Source: Gigaspora margarita
Lineage: Eukaryota > Glomeromycota > Glomeromycetes > Diversisporales > Gigasporaceae
Length of the DNA: 64,000 bases
Assembly (NCBI GenBank): GCA_009809945.1
Contig: WTPW01000416.1
Span: 101,704-165,703, forward strand
Direction of reading: 5' to 3'
Below, piece by piece: positions 46,435 to 58,924 of the stretch. The stretch's first letter is position 1; each line of letters starts with the position of its first letter. The notes below the pieces were generated by a model that saw nothing but the letters and a program-made list of their open reading frames with translations, was not told the DNA's origin and did no database searches. Position numbers and translations under genes: made by a program.

Positions 46435-47068
46435 TGGGGTGTTACACATTAAAACAGCCCTTTTTAGAAGTTTTTTGAAAATTGAGTTTTCATTAGATTT
46501 ATATAAATTTTGACATGATCGATATTTTTCAATTATAAATGAAAGTCGATTTGCATAATAAAAAATCAAGATAATTGTAAAAGAAAAATACATGAGGCCA
46601 CGTAAGGCCAACACATCACGATAGTCACCTGTTTCAATTAACCAATCAAAATCGTGAAATTTAATTAATCCCGGATCAGTCCGAAAATCAAAACAAATGA
46701 TAAACTCAATTATCTCAAAATAAATTATATGTAAAAAAGGGCGTTTTAATGTGTAATACCCTGCCTTACTATTTGTTGTTCATGCCTACCTTCATTATAA
46801 TTTCCCACGAGATCATATCATGACCGGGAATCTTCCATGGGAAGATTCCCGGTCACAAATAATCATGTGAAAATTATAATGAAGATAGGCATGAACAACG
46901 TAGGTCAGGGTATTACTCATGAATTTCCTGTGAGCTTAAAAATTACAGCAGAGATTCCCGATGATCATATGATGCAGATGACCCTTCGGGTCATCTGTAT
47001 CCTATGATCATCGGGAATCTCTGCTGTAATTTTTAAACTCCCAGGAAATTAATAATACTAACACCCCA
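46435..47068. mobile_element. Composite element of three adjacent palindromes closed by TGGGGTGTTA ends
   Basis: The outer ends are TGGGGTGTTA (46435-46444) and TAACACCCCA (47059-47068), a perfect 10-bp inverted pair. Inside, in a row: a dyad with arms GTGTTACACATTAAAAC and inverse (46439-46759), a long hairpin (46753-46916) centred on CTTCC-ATG-GGAAG, and a long hairpin (46922-47050) with loop TTC inside GATGACCC and GGGTCATC. No open frame of note; the minus-strand frame at 46426-46614 is incidental. Confidence 0.8.
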
Positions 47069-47118
47069 TATATATTAGCAGAACAGTATGGTACGATTTG
47101 ATAAAATCCACACCATGC

Positions 47119-48562
47119 CTATACAATTTTTACGATCATTTTTTTATAGTTATATATTTGCTTCCTTGAATAATTTCACTGATAAGCGGACTAGATATCT
47201 TTAATATAAGTAAAAGCCTGCTATTATCATTGGTCACTGCATACATTATCCCCAAAAATAATACTCCATGATTAAGGCTGAGTATTATTCACCACCCATC
47301 TGGTTTAATTCCTGAATAATACCCGGAGATGTAATAACTAAATTTATTACTTTCATGTGATGTATTCCTCAAATAAATCACCCCAAGTACTGTTCAATTT
47401 TAAAAACGAATTCTTGAATAAGATCCCGTTTATTGTATGCAATGACCAATGGTAGTCTTTTAAGCCTGCTGACAGGTTTTCTTTTAGCAACGCTCATATG
47501 ATATTGTAAATTAAATTTTTATTAATAATTTAAAAGTTTTTATTTTTAATTTTATTTCATTTAGACCGGTTTAAATATTATTTAAAAATTTTAATTTAAC
47601 AAATCGAGAAATTACTCAGGTCTAAAGGTTTGCATTTAATCATATCCGAGATTTTGATTTGAATGTTGCTAAATTAAAACCTGGAAATGAATATTAAAGT
47701 AACTTTTGATGTATCACGAAGCAGAATATGGTCATTGAGATTTTCATAAATATATTGCAAAATCAACATACGGTGAAATGTCTACCAGAAGACCATTCAT
47801 TATAATACTGGGTATGATGAAGCGTTGGTTGGTTATTAAAATATGTGGCAAGTTATGGTCCGAATTTGCTAAAGCCACTTTGGGTGTAATCCTTTTACAA
47901 ACAAACCATCTATGATTGTTGGCAATATTAAACACATTCAAGTCTAAAGTAGAATTATCCCAATAATAAAAACTACTAACGAGGCCATCAAAATGTGGTT
48001 TTCAGCTATAGAGGATGCAGTGCGCCCAACTTGAAAAAACATAACAGTTTTTTAATAGATATTAAAAGCTTAAATCCCGAAGTTTTTTTTTTAATTCGAT
48101 TTTTTTTATTTATTAATCAACAGTAAATCGAATATCATTTTGTTCCATTAAATTTTGTAAATAAATACGCAATTCTTTAAAATTTTTATATGTGCTCCTC
48201 TTAAGTGTACCATAATATCCGCCCCTCCCTTATATATAGAAATTAGTAAAATATATAAGTAATAGAGGCAGCAAAATTAATGTTCCTTATTATACTTTTA
48301 TTTGCAAGATTTCGTTAGCATTTAATCAATAAAAATTGTTCGAAAAATTGTTCAAGTCTTGATTCATTTATTTTTGATATATGATCAAAATTGAACGTTA
48401 ATGTCTACAATAAAGAAAAATTAGTATGATAAAAACATTGAAAAATATATCATGTGTGAAAGCTTATACTTGTATTAAAGATATCTAGTCCGCTTATCAG
48501 TGATATTATTTAAGGAAACAAATATATAACGATAAAAAAATAATCGCAAAAGTTGTATAGCT
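47119..48562. mobile_element. Element with ~95-bp inverted ends, unclassified
   Basis: The left arm (47119-47217) contains CTATACAA, CACTGATAAGCGGACTAGAT and ATCTTTAATATAAG; the right arm (48462-48562) is its inverse. Inside, a second inverted pair GCCTGCTATTATCATTGGTC / AATGACCAATGGTAG lies at about 47216-47470. A minus-strand open piece (47941-47744, with VCKRITPKVALANSDHNLPH) might be a remnant of an element gene but matches no family I recognise. The ends merge into the CAGTATGG repeat blocks. Confidence 0.6.
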
Positions 48563-49248
48563 ACCAGATCCGTATGATAGGGCGGGATTGCGAAGATCAG
48601 TATGGTACGACATACCAGATCAGTATGGTATGGATGCAATATCAAATTAGATTGTAAAACCGGTCTATACCATACTGATCTGCAACTTTATGGTATAGTA
48701 TAGGCCGGCTTTACATTCTATATACGGACCAGGTATTATATATACTAGGCTAATGCGTAGCATTATATGTCCGGAGCCCATCATATGATGTTCATCATAT
48801 TACACAAATGCGTTAGTATGCATATGTTGGTAACATTAAAGCACAAATATAGACACGCGTGCGGACAGACAAAAAATTTCAAAAAGTAAATTTTGTCAAG
48901 ATTTTTACAATTGAAGCGCATCAGAAAGGTAATTTTTGTATCACTTTGCATAGAAATTAAGGGTCCGTCGCTACGCTCCGGCCAATGAGCATTAGTTTCA
49001 TAAAATTTTGCAGATCTGTAGTATAGATTTGAAAAGATTGACCGGCCTATACTATACGGATTTGCTCATCTATACCATACTGATCTGCTATAATTTCTAT
49101 CACTGTTACTCTATGCAATTTATATTGGCATTCCAGATCTAAATACTAGCATTTGAAGTTAATCTATAGCATAAATTTAAAAGAAATGCATATTTTTACT
49201 CATTTAATTTGTAGGTAATATAAAAAGTATAATTTTAAATAAAGATAT
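48563..49248. repeat. CAGTATGGTATGG repeats and a GC-richer dispersed segment
   Basis: Repeat blocks at 48565-48720 and 49012-49092 form inverted pairs such as GGTCTATACCATACTGATCTG. Between them (48800-49000) is a less AT-rich segment with GACACGCGTGCGGACAGAC and GGGTCCGTCGCTACGCTCCG, probably another dispersed repeat. No coding. Confidence 0.5.
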
Positions 49249-49249
49249 A

Positions 49250-49503
49250 ATTTATTCAACACCCAGGTGAATTATTCACCCTCCTCCTCAAATAAAAATA
49301 AAATTCTAGTTAGATTAGAGTTAGGGTTAGAGTTAGGGTTAGAGTTAGGATTGGAAATAGAATTTGAGTTAGAATTAGAATTAAATTTAAGTATAATTGC
49401 AAGAGGAGCATTTTTTTTAAAAACTCGAAAGGGGTTTTCCTAGTAAAATTTTGAGATAGCATAATGTGGGTGAGGAATATCAAATCTCATCCCGGTGAGG
49501 AAT
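49250..49503. mobile_element. MITE with TTAGGGTTAGAG core
   Basis: The ends share ATTTATTC, CACC and TCACCC in imperfect inverted form (49250-49292 and 49470-49503). The core has GAGTTAGGGTTAGAGTTAGG tandem copies at 49318-49390 that decay into GAGTTAGAATTAGAATT. Not a telomere; the repeat is short and internal. Confidence 0.55.
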
Positions 49504-49716
49504 AAATGTATTCTTAAATAAATATATATATGTTCTAAATATAAAGACTAAACCAAGCTTAATTGATTTTTCTTATAAATTTATATATGTATAAAATTTG
49601 GTATATAGATTCAATTTAATAAAATCCAAATTTATAATGCTAAATAGTTTATATGCTATAGTATTTTTATGCCAAGAATTAGTAAATTATATATATATAT
49701 TTTATAATTGTTATAT
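49504..49716. other. AT-rich spacer
   Basis: Nothing recognised. Confidence 0.4.
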
Positions 49717-49953
49717 AATAATTGTGGCAGATCATAATAAAATCAGATCATAATGAAATTGAACTTATTTTATAACCGAGTTTAAATTTTTTTTGGGCCT
49801 TTTTTGTTAGGTTTTTTTTTATAGTTAAGTTAGGATTTAGGGTTAGGGTTATTTGAAAAAGAGTATAGGTGGATTTTAGTGGGCTTATATTTTTAAATCG
49901 AACCCCAGTATTTCATTATGATCTGATTTCATTATGATCTGCAACAATAATTA
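49717..49953. mobile_element. MITE, GTGGCAGAT-ended family, copy 3
   Basis: Best preserved copy. Left ATAATTGTGGCAGATCATAA, inverted right ATTATTGTTGCAGATCATAA, with internal GGATTTAGGGTTAGGGTTAT. TIRs extend over about 40 bases (repeated ATCAGATCATAATGAAAT). Confidence 0.85.
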
Positions 49954-50698
49954 CCCCTTCTAATATATTAAATTGATTATATCAATTATAATTTGATAAA
50001 TTAAAATCTGACCTGATTTTATTAAGTGAAAACCCCTGATCTAATTAACCTAATTTGTTAATAATTAGTATATATATATTAATATTAAAGTTGAGGCTAT
50101 GCTTAAAAATCAATATTTGGGCACAGTTAATTAAAACACGGCTAATAGCTTTTTTTCCATTTTGAGAAATTATATTTGAAATTTAGTATAACAACAACAA
50201 TGATGTTCTATTAATAGTATAACCTAGAGTTGGGCACCAAAACCTTTTTTGCCAAATCTAAAAGTTTCAGGTTTCAGATTATAACTTCTGAAACCTCATC
50301 TTAAACTCTGAAACCTTGACTGAAACCCAAAACCTTATCTGAAACCTGAAACTATTTAAGATTAAATTTTATATAATATAGTATTGTAGATTGTGCTAAC
50401 ATGATTGTACATAAATATTTGAGTCCCACTATAAGAAAACATACATATTTACAATAGGTTATATTTAAGTTTTTATATTTTCTTTTGGTATTAGAAATTG
50501 AAAATTTAATTTTTAAGAATTGCAATTTTTGCAGCTAAAATTGGCAACAATGATTAGATATTGTAGTTAGGGTTCTACAATTTGATTTGATTTGGTTTGA
50601 TTTGATCAAAAATTTGATATCAAATTAAATTCAAATACAAAATTTTCAAATCAAATCAAATTCGAATTAATAAATATTTGATTTAATTTGATCAAATA

Positions 50699-52567
50699 CA
50701 GTAGAGGAACATATTATTATGGACACTTTTTGGGTGGCCATCGCTCAAAATCAGGTAAGTAAACACAGCACGAAATTTATATCACATGACTACCAGATCT
50801 CACGGTACAACATGCTAAAATTTTACATGATTTCATTATCGAATATGTCCAAAAATAAGCTACTACCTAAAATAAGCTACCCCCTGTTTTTTCAAAAATC
50901 TTAAAAAACTCGTTAGCAGTTGCTACATATAAAAGTCCAAATTTTACTAGGTAAACCTCAAATGGGCCATTAAGTAAACTTGTTCAGGCCATCAAAATAC
51001 ACCTATTATAAAAATTTTTTGTCATTTGGACAACTTTTTATTAGTACGTTTTTTAGTTTTTTCAAAAATTTCAATATTTCGAAAATAAGCTATTCCACAT
51101 TTTTGTGTAATTTTTTGGCCAAAAAGGGATCATCTAAAGTGGAGTATAATCAAGTGACAATTGGCTAATCAAATTATCAATGATCTTTGTTGAAGCAAAC
51201 AAAAAAGAGAAGCGAAAACCTTGAAAAATACAAAAAATAGCAGTCTAAACCTACCTTGGTGTTTTAATTAAAAATGTCGGGAAAGCAATTTTGCTTATAT
51301 ATTAAAACCTAAAACTCTCTAAACCTAACTTAAGATACTCTAACCCTAAAGTTAATTTGATAAAATATATTATAAGAATCTACTCGGCTTTAGACGTTGA
51401 CCAAAAAAGGTAGCTTATTTTTGAACACATATAGTACATCACACAAAAATAATGCAAAAAATTCTAAACATTTAATTTGTTTATTTATACTAAAGCCAAA
51501 ATTTTGTATTCTCTATTTTTTTTTACATTTTTATATAAAAAAACAAATTATATTATAATATTTGATGGGTCCATCCCAATTTCTATACAAGTATCAACCC
51601 AATTGAGAATGCTAGCAACAGTCTGTAGCAAAGTTCTGGTAGTGTTTTATACCACGATTTTTTAACAAGAGCATCTGGCTCTACAATATTACTAATGCCC
51701 ATGTTTCATTTGGTTCATGTTGGGAGAACCTAGAAAAGGACATATATAGGTCTTGTCCAACCAAAACACACCACTCCTGATGTTCAAGTGCCCATTTATA
51801 CCTTTTTTCTATATTCTCAGTCATGATAAGAGGCTTTGGGAGTGACACATGAAGACAAGCCCAAACTGTGCAAAGCATGGCACATGGTACTCTCAGAAAT
51901 TGTTTTTTGCTTTGACAATTGTATAGGCTAGTTATTTGTATAAGGCTGAGATAGTAGTTGCCATTTGTGACTAAGCCTTTAAGGTTTTCAAGATCTAAAG
52001 GTATTAGAGTTTTTGGTTGATCAGTCCTTTTTTTTGAATTTCTGTACCTGACTCACAGTACTGCTTTATGACATTCCCCATAGAACTTTTACTGCAACCA
52101 ACAAAAGCTGCAATTGTTCGAAGTGAATCACCTCTTTGGTGTCTATAAATTATAGCTCTTCACTAACTTTCTGTTAAATTTTTTTCATACCTATTTTTTG
52201 TGAAAAAAAATTAAGATGCACATTTGTTTTTTATGCCAATTGGTCATACAAATATACTTTTTTTTATATCGCATAACATGACCTGGGACATTTGAGTAAA
52301 ATTTAAACCAATTTGAGCAAAAAATCAATTTTTTGTGAATTTTTTTTTAAAAAAAACTTTCAAAAAATTCCGAAAATTGATTTTTGTACAAAACCAAAAA
52401 TGCTACTTTTACTAATTTTTGCATAACACCAGCGCAATTATATAAAATTGCACCAAATTTTAGTATGTTGTATCAGAAGATTAGCTGGTCACATTATATA
52501 AATTTTGTATGTATTTACTTACCTGATTTTGAGTAATGGCCACTCAAAAAGTGTCCATAATAGTCTG
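50699..52567 (-). mobile_element. Tc1/mariner element with decayed transposase, copy 1
   Basis: TA-flanked (50697-50698, 52568-52569). The left end CAGTAGAGGAACATATTATT and the shared subterminal block TATGGACACTTTTTGRG match the element at 56919-60484; the right end has lost about a dozen bases. The minus-strand transposase remnant shows the N-terminal helix-turn-helix (IIYRHQRGDSLRTIAAFVGC, about 52160-52090). After stops come KPLIMTENIEKRYKWALEHQ and EWCVLVGQD (51840-51760), the catalytic-domain stretch where WSDE is usual. Without the 596-bp insert at 50839-51434 it is about 1.27 kb, normal for the family. Confidence 0.85.
50839..51434. mobile_element. TA-flanked MITE inside mariner copy 1
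   Basis: 596 bp. Left TCGAATATGTCCAAAAATAA, inverted right CTATATGTGTTCAAAAATAA, followed by GCTACC. TA at 50837-50838 and 51435-51436. The uninterrupted site is visible in mariner copy 2 near 60340. Small frames in it are not supported. Confidence 0.85.
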
Positions 52568-52720
52568 TATTTGAAAATTTTGATTTATTTTAAAAAATTT
52601 TATAAATTTTAAAAATTTTATAAATTTTAAAAATTTTTAAATTAAATCAAATTCTAATACAAAATTTTTAATTCAAATCAAATTCAAATCAAGGTTTATT
52701 TGATTTATCAAATTCAAATA

Positions 52721-52969
52721 TGGGGGGACATTAGTAAAAAAGTGACAAATCATTTTTAGTAACTTTTTTTAAAATTTTAAATTAAAATATCTTGACAACT
52801 ACCAAATCAAATTTAATAAATTTTTTTTTGTTTTAATTCTATAACTATAAAAAATTTAAATAAAAAAATTTTAATTAAATTTGGTTAAGTGGTTGTTAAG
52901 TTATTTTAATTTAAAGTTGAAAAAACTTTTACTTAGAAAATATTTGTCCCTTTTCTATTGATGTCCCCA
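52721..52969. mobile_element. TA-flanked MITE with TGGGGRGACATYARTA ends
   Basis: 249 bp. Left TGGGGGGACATTAGTAAAAA, inverted right TGGGGACATCAATAGAAAAG, TA on both sides. The interior (ACCAAATCAAATTTAATAAA and inverse) resembles parts of the fold-back arms at 4742-6914, so the two families may share a component. Confidence 0.8.
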
Positions 52970-53012
52970 TATGCCTAATATTTGATTTGAGTTTGAGAGC
53001 TCTAATTGCAGT

Positions 53013-53350
53013 ATGTTAAAAAAAATATAATCATTTTTAAAAAGAGTCAGAAAATATATTTATGCTTATTTTAGAGAATTTTATTTACAAAAAGACCCAT
53101 TTAATGCATCATTTTCACAAAATATTGAATCAGCTTAAGCTAAATTTATATTGTATATATTGAGATTTTTCCTTAATTAAGGTTTTTTATCTCAAATATA
53201 TATTATAAAATATTTCTTTATATTATATATTTTATTATTTATTTATTTATAAAAATATTTCTTATTATATTTTTATTTATTAAAATTTTATTATTATATT
53301 ATTAATTAAATAATAAATCAATATATAATATTATAAATTACAGTAGTAGA
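53013..53350. other. AT-rich spacer
   Basis: Extremely AT-rich with TTATTTATT runs. No feature seen. Confidence 0.4.
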
Positions 53351-53546
53351 AAATTGCACTACTGGTGTCCAATACCAGTTTCGAAATCAAGGTTGCAGAC
53401 TGATTATGATTATGCGAGGCACATGATCCATGTGCATAATATTAGTCAGAGTTTTGCTCATTGTTTATTAAATTTTTAAATTTTAATATGCAAATATCAA
53501 AACTTCGACTCTAATCATAGTAAAAATGATGTAATAAACTGTTGTA

Positions 53547-53709
53547 TATGTTGTGCCCCAAATGAAAATCAGCCCAGATGACAATATTTACAGCCAAATT
53601 AAAGAACTAGCCTAATCTAACCCTAACCTAACCCTAACATCTGGGCTAAATTAATTTTTAATTTGAACAGATTGTTATCTGGATCGAATTGTATTTGGGG
53701 CACAACATA
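53547..53709. mobile_element. TA-flanked MITE with TATGTTGTGCCCCAAAT ends
   Basis: 163 bp. The 17-base terminal repeat TATGTTGTGCCCCAAAT is perfect at both ends, with TA at 53545-53546 and 53710-53711. The interior holds CTAACCCTAACCTAACCCTA, a telomere-like stretch. Confidence 0.9.
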
Positions 53710-55621
53710 TATAAAGAGGTAAATCTTTTGTTTTAAAGATACTTTTTCTCTCTTTCTCTACCATTTTTTTTGTGACCTATAAACTATTTGAGAGAAGCAT
53801 AATTTGTACTTACCAAAAGTTACTGCTGTACCAACATTTTCTTTTGCACTTTAATACACCAAAGAATTTGGTATTTGTTTTTTGATCTTGCTTTTAGCTG
53901 TAGCACATCCTTCTGTTATTATAAATTAATCATGAACTTTTACTGTGCCAGGTTATTCCATAAATATCATACCAATTTTAGATATCGATGCAGAATGTTC
54001 TGAACTAGATAACTTCAGAAATGGTATATGTGATACAATTAACAAGCTATTATCATCTAAAGAAAATGATCCGGATGCAGTTGAAGACACAAAAAATAAT
54101 AGTGGTAATAGTGCAAACTCTATATATCCTATTGCAACAGAGATGGATTTTACAAATTGGACAGAACTAGATCAGTAAATCGAGATTTTGGTTTAGTTAG
54201 TACTGTAAATTGGGTTGCATGATTTAATTTAAATTTTCATTATTATTTAGGTGGCTTGATAATCATGGTCTTGAGCATAGCTTTGCATTCACAATTACAC
54301 ATAGTGAGAATAATAAGGTAGATATGATTCCTTGACATCACACCTACAAGTGTATGAAGGGCCAATTATAACATGGAAGAAGGCACATGCTGTTAATGAG
54401 CATAACCAAGGTCATCATATGGGAAGCTGTGGATTTTATGTTAATGCATATAGACATAAGATGAATAATAAAATTTATATAACAAAAATTGTTGAACAAC
54501 ATGATCATCCACTTACCAAAAATATTGAAATGCTTGCATTGCATTATCATAAACTTATGCCTGAGATGAATGAAGATATGAAGCTTCTTACAAATTGTAG
54601 AGTGCACACTGGTACAATTATCGAAGTTCTGCATCAAAAAAATCTGGAAAAATATATACATGTTCATAATATATATAATATGATTCAGGCAACTAGACTT
54701 CAAGAAAAAACAGTAAGCAATGCTAGAGCATTGTATCTTGAACTCATCAAGCAACAACAATCAGATCCTATGTTCTATATTGATGCACATTTTGAAGGTC
54801 AAGATAACTCTCTTATGCAGCTCTTTTGGATGAATTCTGATCAACAACAATTGTGGACACGGTTTCATGACATTGCTTTGCTCAATTCTACAGCAAAAAC
54901 AAATCGTCATTTGTTGATTTATGTGTTATAGTTCTGACAGATAACTATAATCACCAGTTATTTCAGATGAAACCAAAGACACATATGTGGCTGTTCTCGT
55001 GTATTTTTAAAGCAACTAGTAGATTGGCACCACGTTTGCTATTTACTGATTCTGACCCTGCAATAGTTGCAGCGGCAAGCAGTTCTTTGCCAACTACCAA
55101 GCATCATTTTTGCTTGTTTCACATTAGAAAAAATTTAGAAAAACACTTCCTTGGAAAATATCATGGTAATTGAAAGAAGTTTTTTGAAGAATTCTATTAT
55201 ATACAAAATATTCGTATTGAATCAGTTTTTGAAAAAAGATAGAATGAATTGTTAAGCAAATATAATGATTCTACTAGTTACCTGCAATTCCAATTATATC
55301 AACATCAAGAGGCCTGGGCATTATGTTTTACCTACCATTCTTTTAATGCTGAGGTTCAAAGTACCCAGTATGTCGAATCATATAATGCTATAATCAAAGC
55401 CCAAGTGAATAGTATGTCAACTCTTTTGTAGCTGAAACTTAATATTAAAAGAATGTTAGAAAGAGAAAGTCGCTTTATGCGCATTAATGAAACTATTGGC
55501 CAACTTTCTTTAAATCAAGAAGAAAGCTATTATAATAAGTATTTCAATAAAGTCAATATTTCATGCGAAAAATTTTTAACACCAGCAATTCTTAAACTCC
55601 AACAAAATGAAATCAACCTTA

Positions 55622-55872
55622 GGCTGTTTGAAATTACAATTTCATTTAACGTTCTCCCCCCACCAGCTCTAAGAGCTCCCCCTAGAATTAAACAGGCCAA
55701 TCAGAATGCTCATCTCGTTTTAGGATTCTAATAAGTCATGTGCTTATAAGTCAACCAATAATGATGTGTTTATTTTTTGCAATTTTAATATATTTGTTTA
55801 ATTTGACCCCCTCCTCCCACCACGCTTAAGCTTCTTAAGGAAAGTTAAACAAAATTATAAATTCAAATAGCC
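55622..55872. mobile_element. PIF/Harbinger-like MITE with TTA duplication inside the MULE gene
   Basis: 251 bp. Left GGCTGTTTGAAATTACAATT, inverted right GGCTATTTGAATTTATAATT, TTA at 55619-55621 and 55873-55875. It contains CTCCCCCCACC and CCCTCCTCCCACCACG blocks. Removing it with one TTA restores the transposase frame (INLSIHYQYY). Confidence 0.9.
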
Positions 55873-58800
55873 TTAGCATACATTATCAGTATTATTCAAC
55901 TGATATAAGTCATGAACTTGGATTATATATCAGATATAAGAATAAAGTGCTTCATATAAACAACTTTTTTTTATTTTAAAGCTAAAAATTATACTTTTTT
56001 TTTAGGTTAGTATAGAGCCACCAAATGGAATATTTTTGGAGAATATGTTTGACGTGAATGTAATTGAATTGGAAGAAGTGATAGCTGGCATTGATTTTTT
56101 AAGAATTAGTGAAATTTAGCATATTTGTACACTGGATAAAAAAAGTGTACATTTTGTTGTACTTTATAATAACAATATGCATCTTTGCACATGCCTGATA
56201 TTGATAAACTGTGGCCTTGTATGTCAACATTTTTTTGCAGTGATGCTTGTTTCAGAGGTTGCGAAATTCTATATAAGACTTATACCACAGTGCTGGTATC
56301 TAAATACATTAAATGAATACATTTTAATATTTGAAAATGAGCCAGCAATTATATTGGCTTCAAATAAGGAACTTACTGCATTTGAACATGCTATATGTGT
56401 CAATTTTTTGCTTCTGAAAAGTATTTATGGAAACCATGTTTTTACTAAACCTATTTCTTATAAGATAACTCAGAGAGAGCAGTTTGGAAAAGGATATGGC
56501 ATGATAAAAAAGGTGCTTAACTTGGCAATCATTGCAAATAGATTTGAGGAACTTTATGCAATGCATGAAAGGTTTATTAAAGAAATGGAGAGTGAACTCA
56601 AAGGTCAGGAAAATCAATTCATGAAAGAAGATAGGATTAAAGCATTTGTTCAAACAATAAATAATCCAATCAGTATTAATACAAAGGGTAGAAATGAAAG
56701 AATCAAGACTTTTAATGATAAATCTAATATATTGAGCAATAAAATAAAAAAATAAAAATGTTCAAAGTTAGCCAAAAAATAACAATGATTTGTCTAGCTC
56801 TGGTATGTATTTAATAGTATTATGGGACTTTTGTAATTGCTTACAATTACATATTATAATAATTTTTATTTTGTAGAATCCAGTGTTGAGATGGAATCTA
56901 CTAATGGCAAAGAAAATACAGTGGGGGACATATTATTATGGACACTTTTTGAGCAGCTGTTGCTCAAATTCTGGTAAGTAAACACAGCACGAAATTTATA
57001 TCACGTGACCAGCCAATCTAACAATACAACATACTAAAATTTGGTGCAATTTCATTAGATTGCGCTGGTGTTATGCAAAAGTTAGTAAAAGTAGCATTTT
57101 TGGGTTTGTACGAAAATCGATTTTTGGAATATTTGAAATTTTTTTTTTAAAAAAAAAATTCACAAAAAATTGATTTTTACTCAAATCAGTTCAAATTTCG
57201 CCCAAATGTAGTATAACACCAGGTCACATTATGCGATATAAAAAAAAGTATATCTGTATGACCAATCAGCATAAAAAAAACAAATGTGCATTAGTGCTTG
57301 TATTTAAATATACTATATTTATGAATATATTTGAATATATAAATATTTATGAATATTCGAATATAAATTATAGATATTTGAATATTCATAAATATTCATA
57401 ATAGTCTTACTTTTAATATTTAAAAAAAAATAAATATTCATACTATTTATAAATATTCATAATATTTATGAATATTCATAATATTTATGAATATTTATAA
57501 TATTTATAAATATTCATAAATATTTATGAATATTCATAAATATTTATGAATATTCATAAATATTTTAAATATTCATAATATTTATAAATATTCATAAATA
57601 TTTTTGAATATTCATAATATTTATGAATATTTATAATATTCTTGAATATATTCAAATATATTCATAATATTCAAATATTTAAAATATTTTGAATACGTGT
57701 TGAAGGCCTATCATATAGTTAAATAATATGTGACATAATATGCATATTGGTTACACAAAAGCCTATTGAACTATTTTCACAAAAATAATTTTAGGTTACA
57801 TGCTACTAATGTTGTATAATGTTATACAAACCCTATTTTGGTCATTTGATTTTTTGAACCAAAAATAGGTTTTGAACTAAGGGTGGGTTTTGAATATTTA
57901 TAAATATTCAGAATATTTATAATATTTATGAATATGGCAATTACTATTTGTACACTAGTGTATAAACATGGGTATATATTGATAACTTAAAATTTTGCTT
58001 ATGAAACTATTCTTCGGGCTCTAACAAAAAATATTCCTTGCAAAATTTTATTATAAACTATAATCCCTTCTAATCCCAAAGCTCACCCTATCCTAACCTT
58101 AATCCAGGTTTAATTTTGGTCTATAATTTATATATTACGTGAATTTGCAAATTAATTAATTAGTACCCGTGTACATATACGTAGTGTATAAATAGTTTTT
58201 CCTATGAATATTCATAATATTTATGAATATTCAAATATTTATGAATATTCAAATATTTATAAATATTTATAAAAATATGAATTTTTATAATATTTATGAA
58301 TATTTAAAATATTTATGAATTTTCATAATATTTATGAATATTCATAATATTTATGAATATTCATAAATATTTTGAATATTCATAATATTTATGAATATTC
58401 ATAAATATTTTTGAATGTTCAATAATATTTATGAACAAAAGCTTATTGAACTATTTTCACAAAAATAATTTTAGGTTACATGCTACTAATGCTGTGTAAT
58501 ATTACACAAGCCTATTTTGGTAACTTAATTTTTTTGAACCAAGAATAGGTTTTGAACCAAGAGTGGGTTTTGAATATTTATAAATATTTATAATATTTAT
58601 AAATACATAATATTTATGAATATTCATAATATTTATAAATATTCATAATATTTATTAATATTCATAATATTTATGAATATTCATAATATTTATGAATATA
58701 CATAATATTTATGAATATTCATAATATTTATGAATATTCATAATATTTATGAATATTCATAATATTTATAATATTTATAATATTTATGAACATTCATAAT

Positions 58801-58924
58801 ATTTATGAATATTCATAATATTTATGAATATTAATAATATTTATGAATATTCAAAAATATATTCGAATATATTAATAATTAATTATGAATATTCGAATAT
58901 ATATAAGGATTTATGAATATAAGC

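Larger units (their letters stand above)
50568..53004. mobile_element. TAGGGTTC-ended element with TTTGATTTGA core, carrying a mariner and MITEs
   Basis: Left end TAGGGTTCTACAATTTG, inverted right end TAGAGCTCTCAAACTC, 8-bp duplication ATTGTAGT / ATTGCAGT (50560-50567, 53005-53012). The core of TTTGATTTGATCAAAT is seen at 50580-50696 and 52580-52720. Insertions at 50699-52567 and 52721-52969 account for most of the length. Confidence 0.85.

Noticed and set aside
49318..49390. Chromosome end or large interstitial telomere
   Set aside because: The TTAGGGTTAGAG run is under 80 bp, degenerate and inside a MITE-like unit; no long array.
54344..54760. 138-codon minus-strand frame
   Set aside because: It is antisense to the MULE transposase exon with clear FAR1-type motifs on the plus strand.
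57320..58915. CRISPR-like array from regularly repeated ATTTATGAATATTCATAA
   Set aside because: There are no spacers of constant length, the genome is eukaryotic, and the block is the simple-repeat core of a TIR element.
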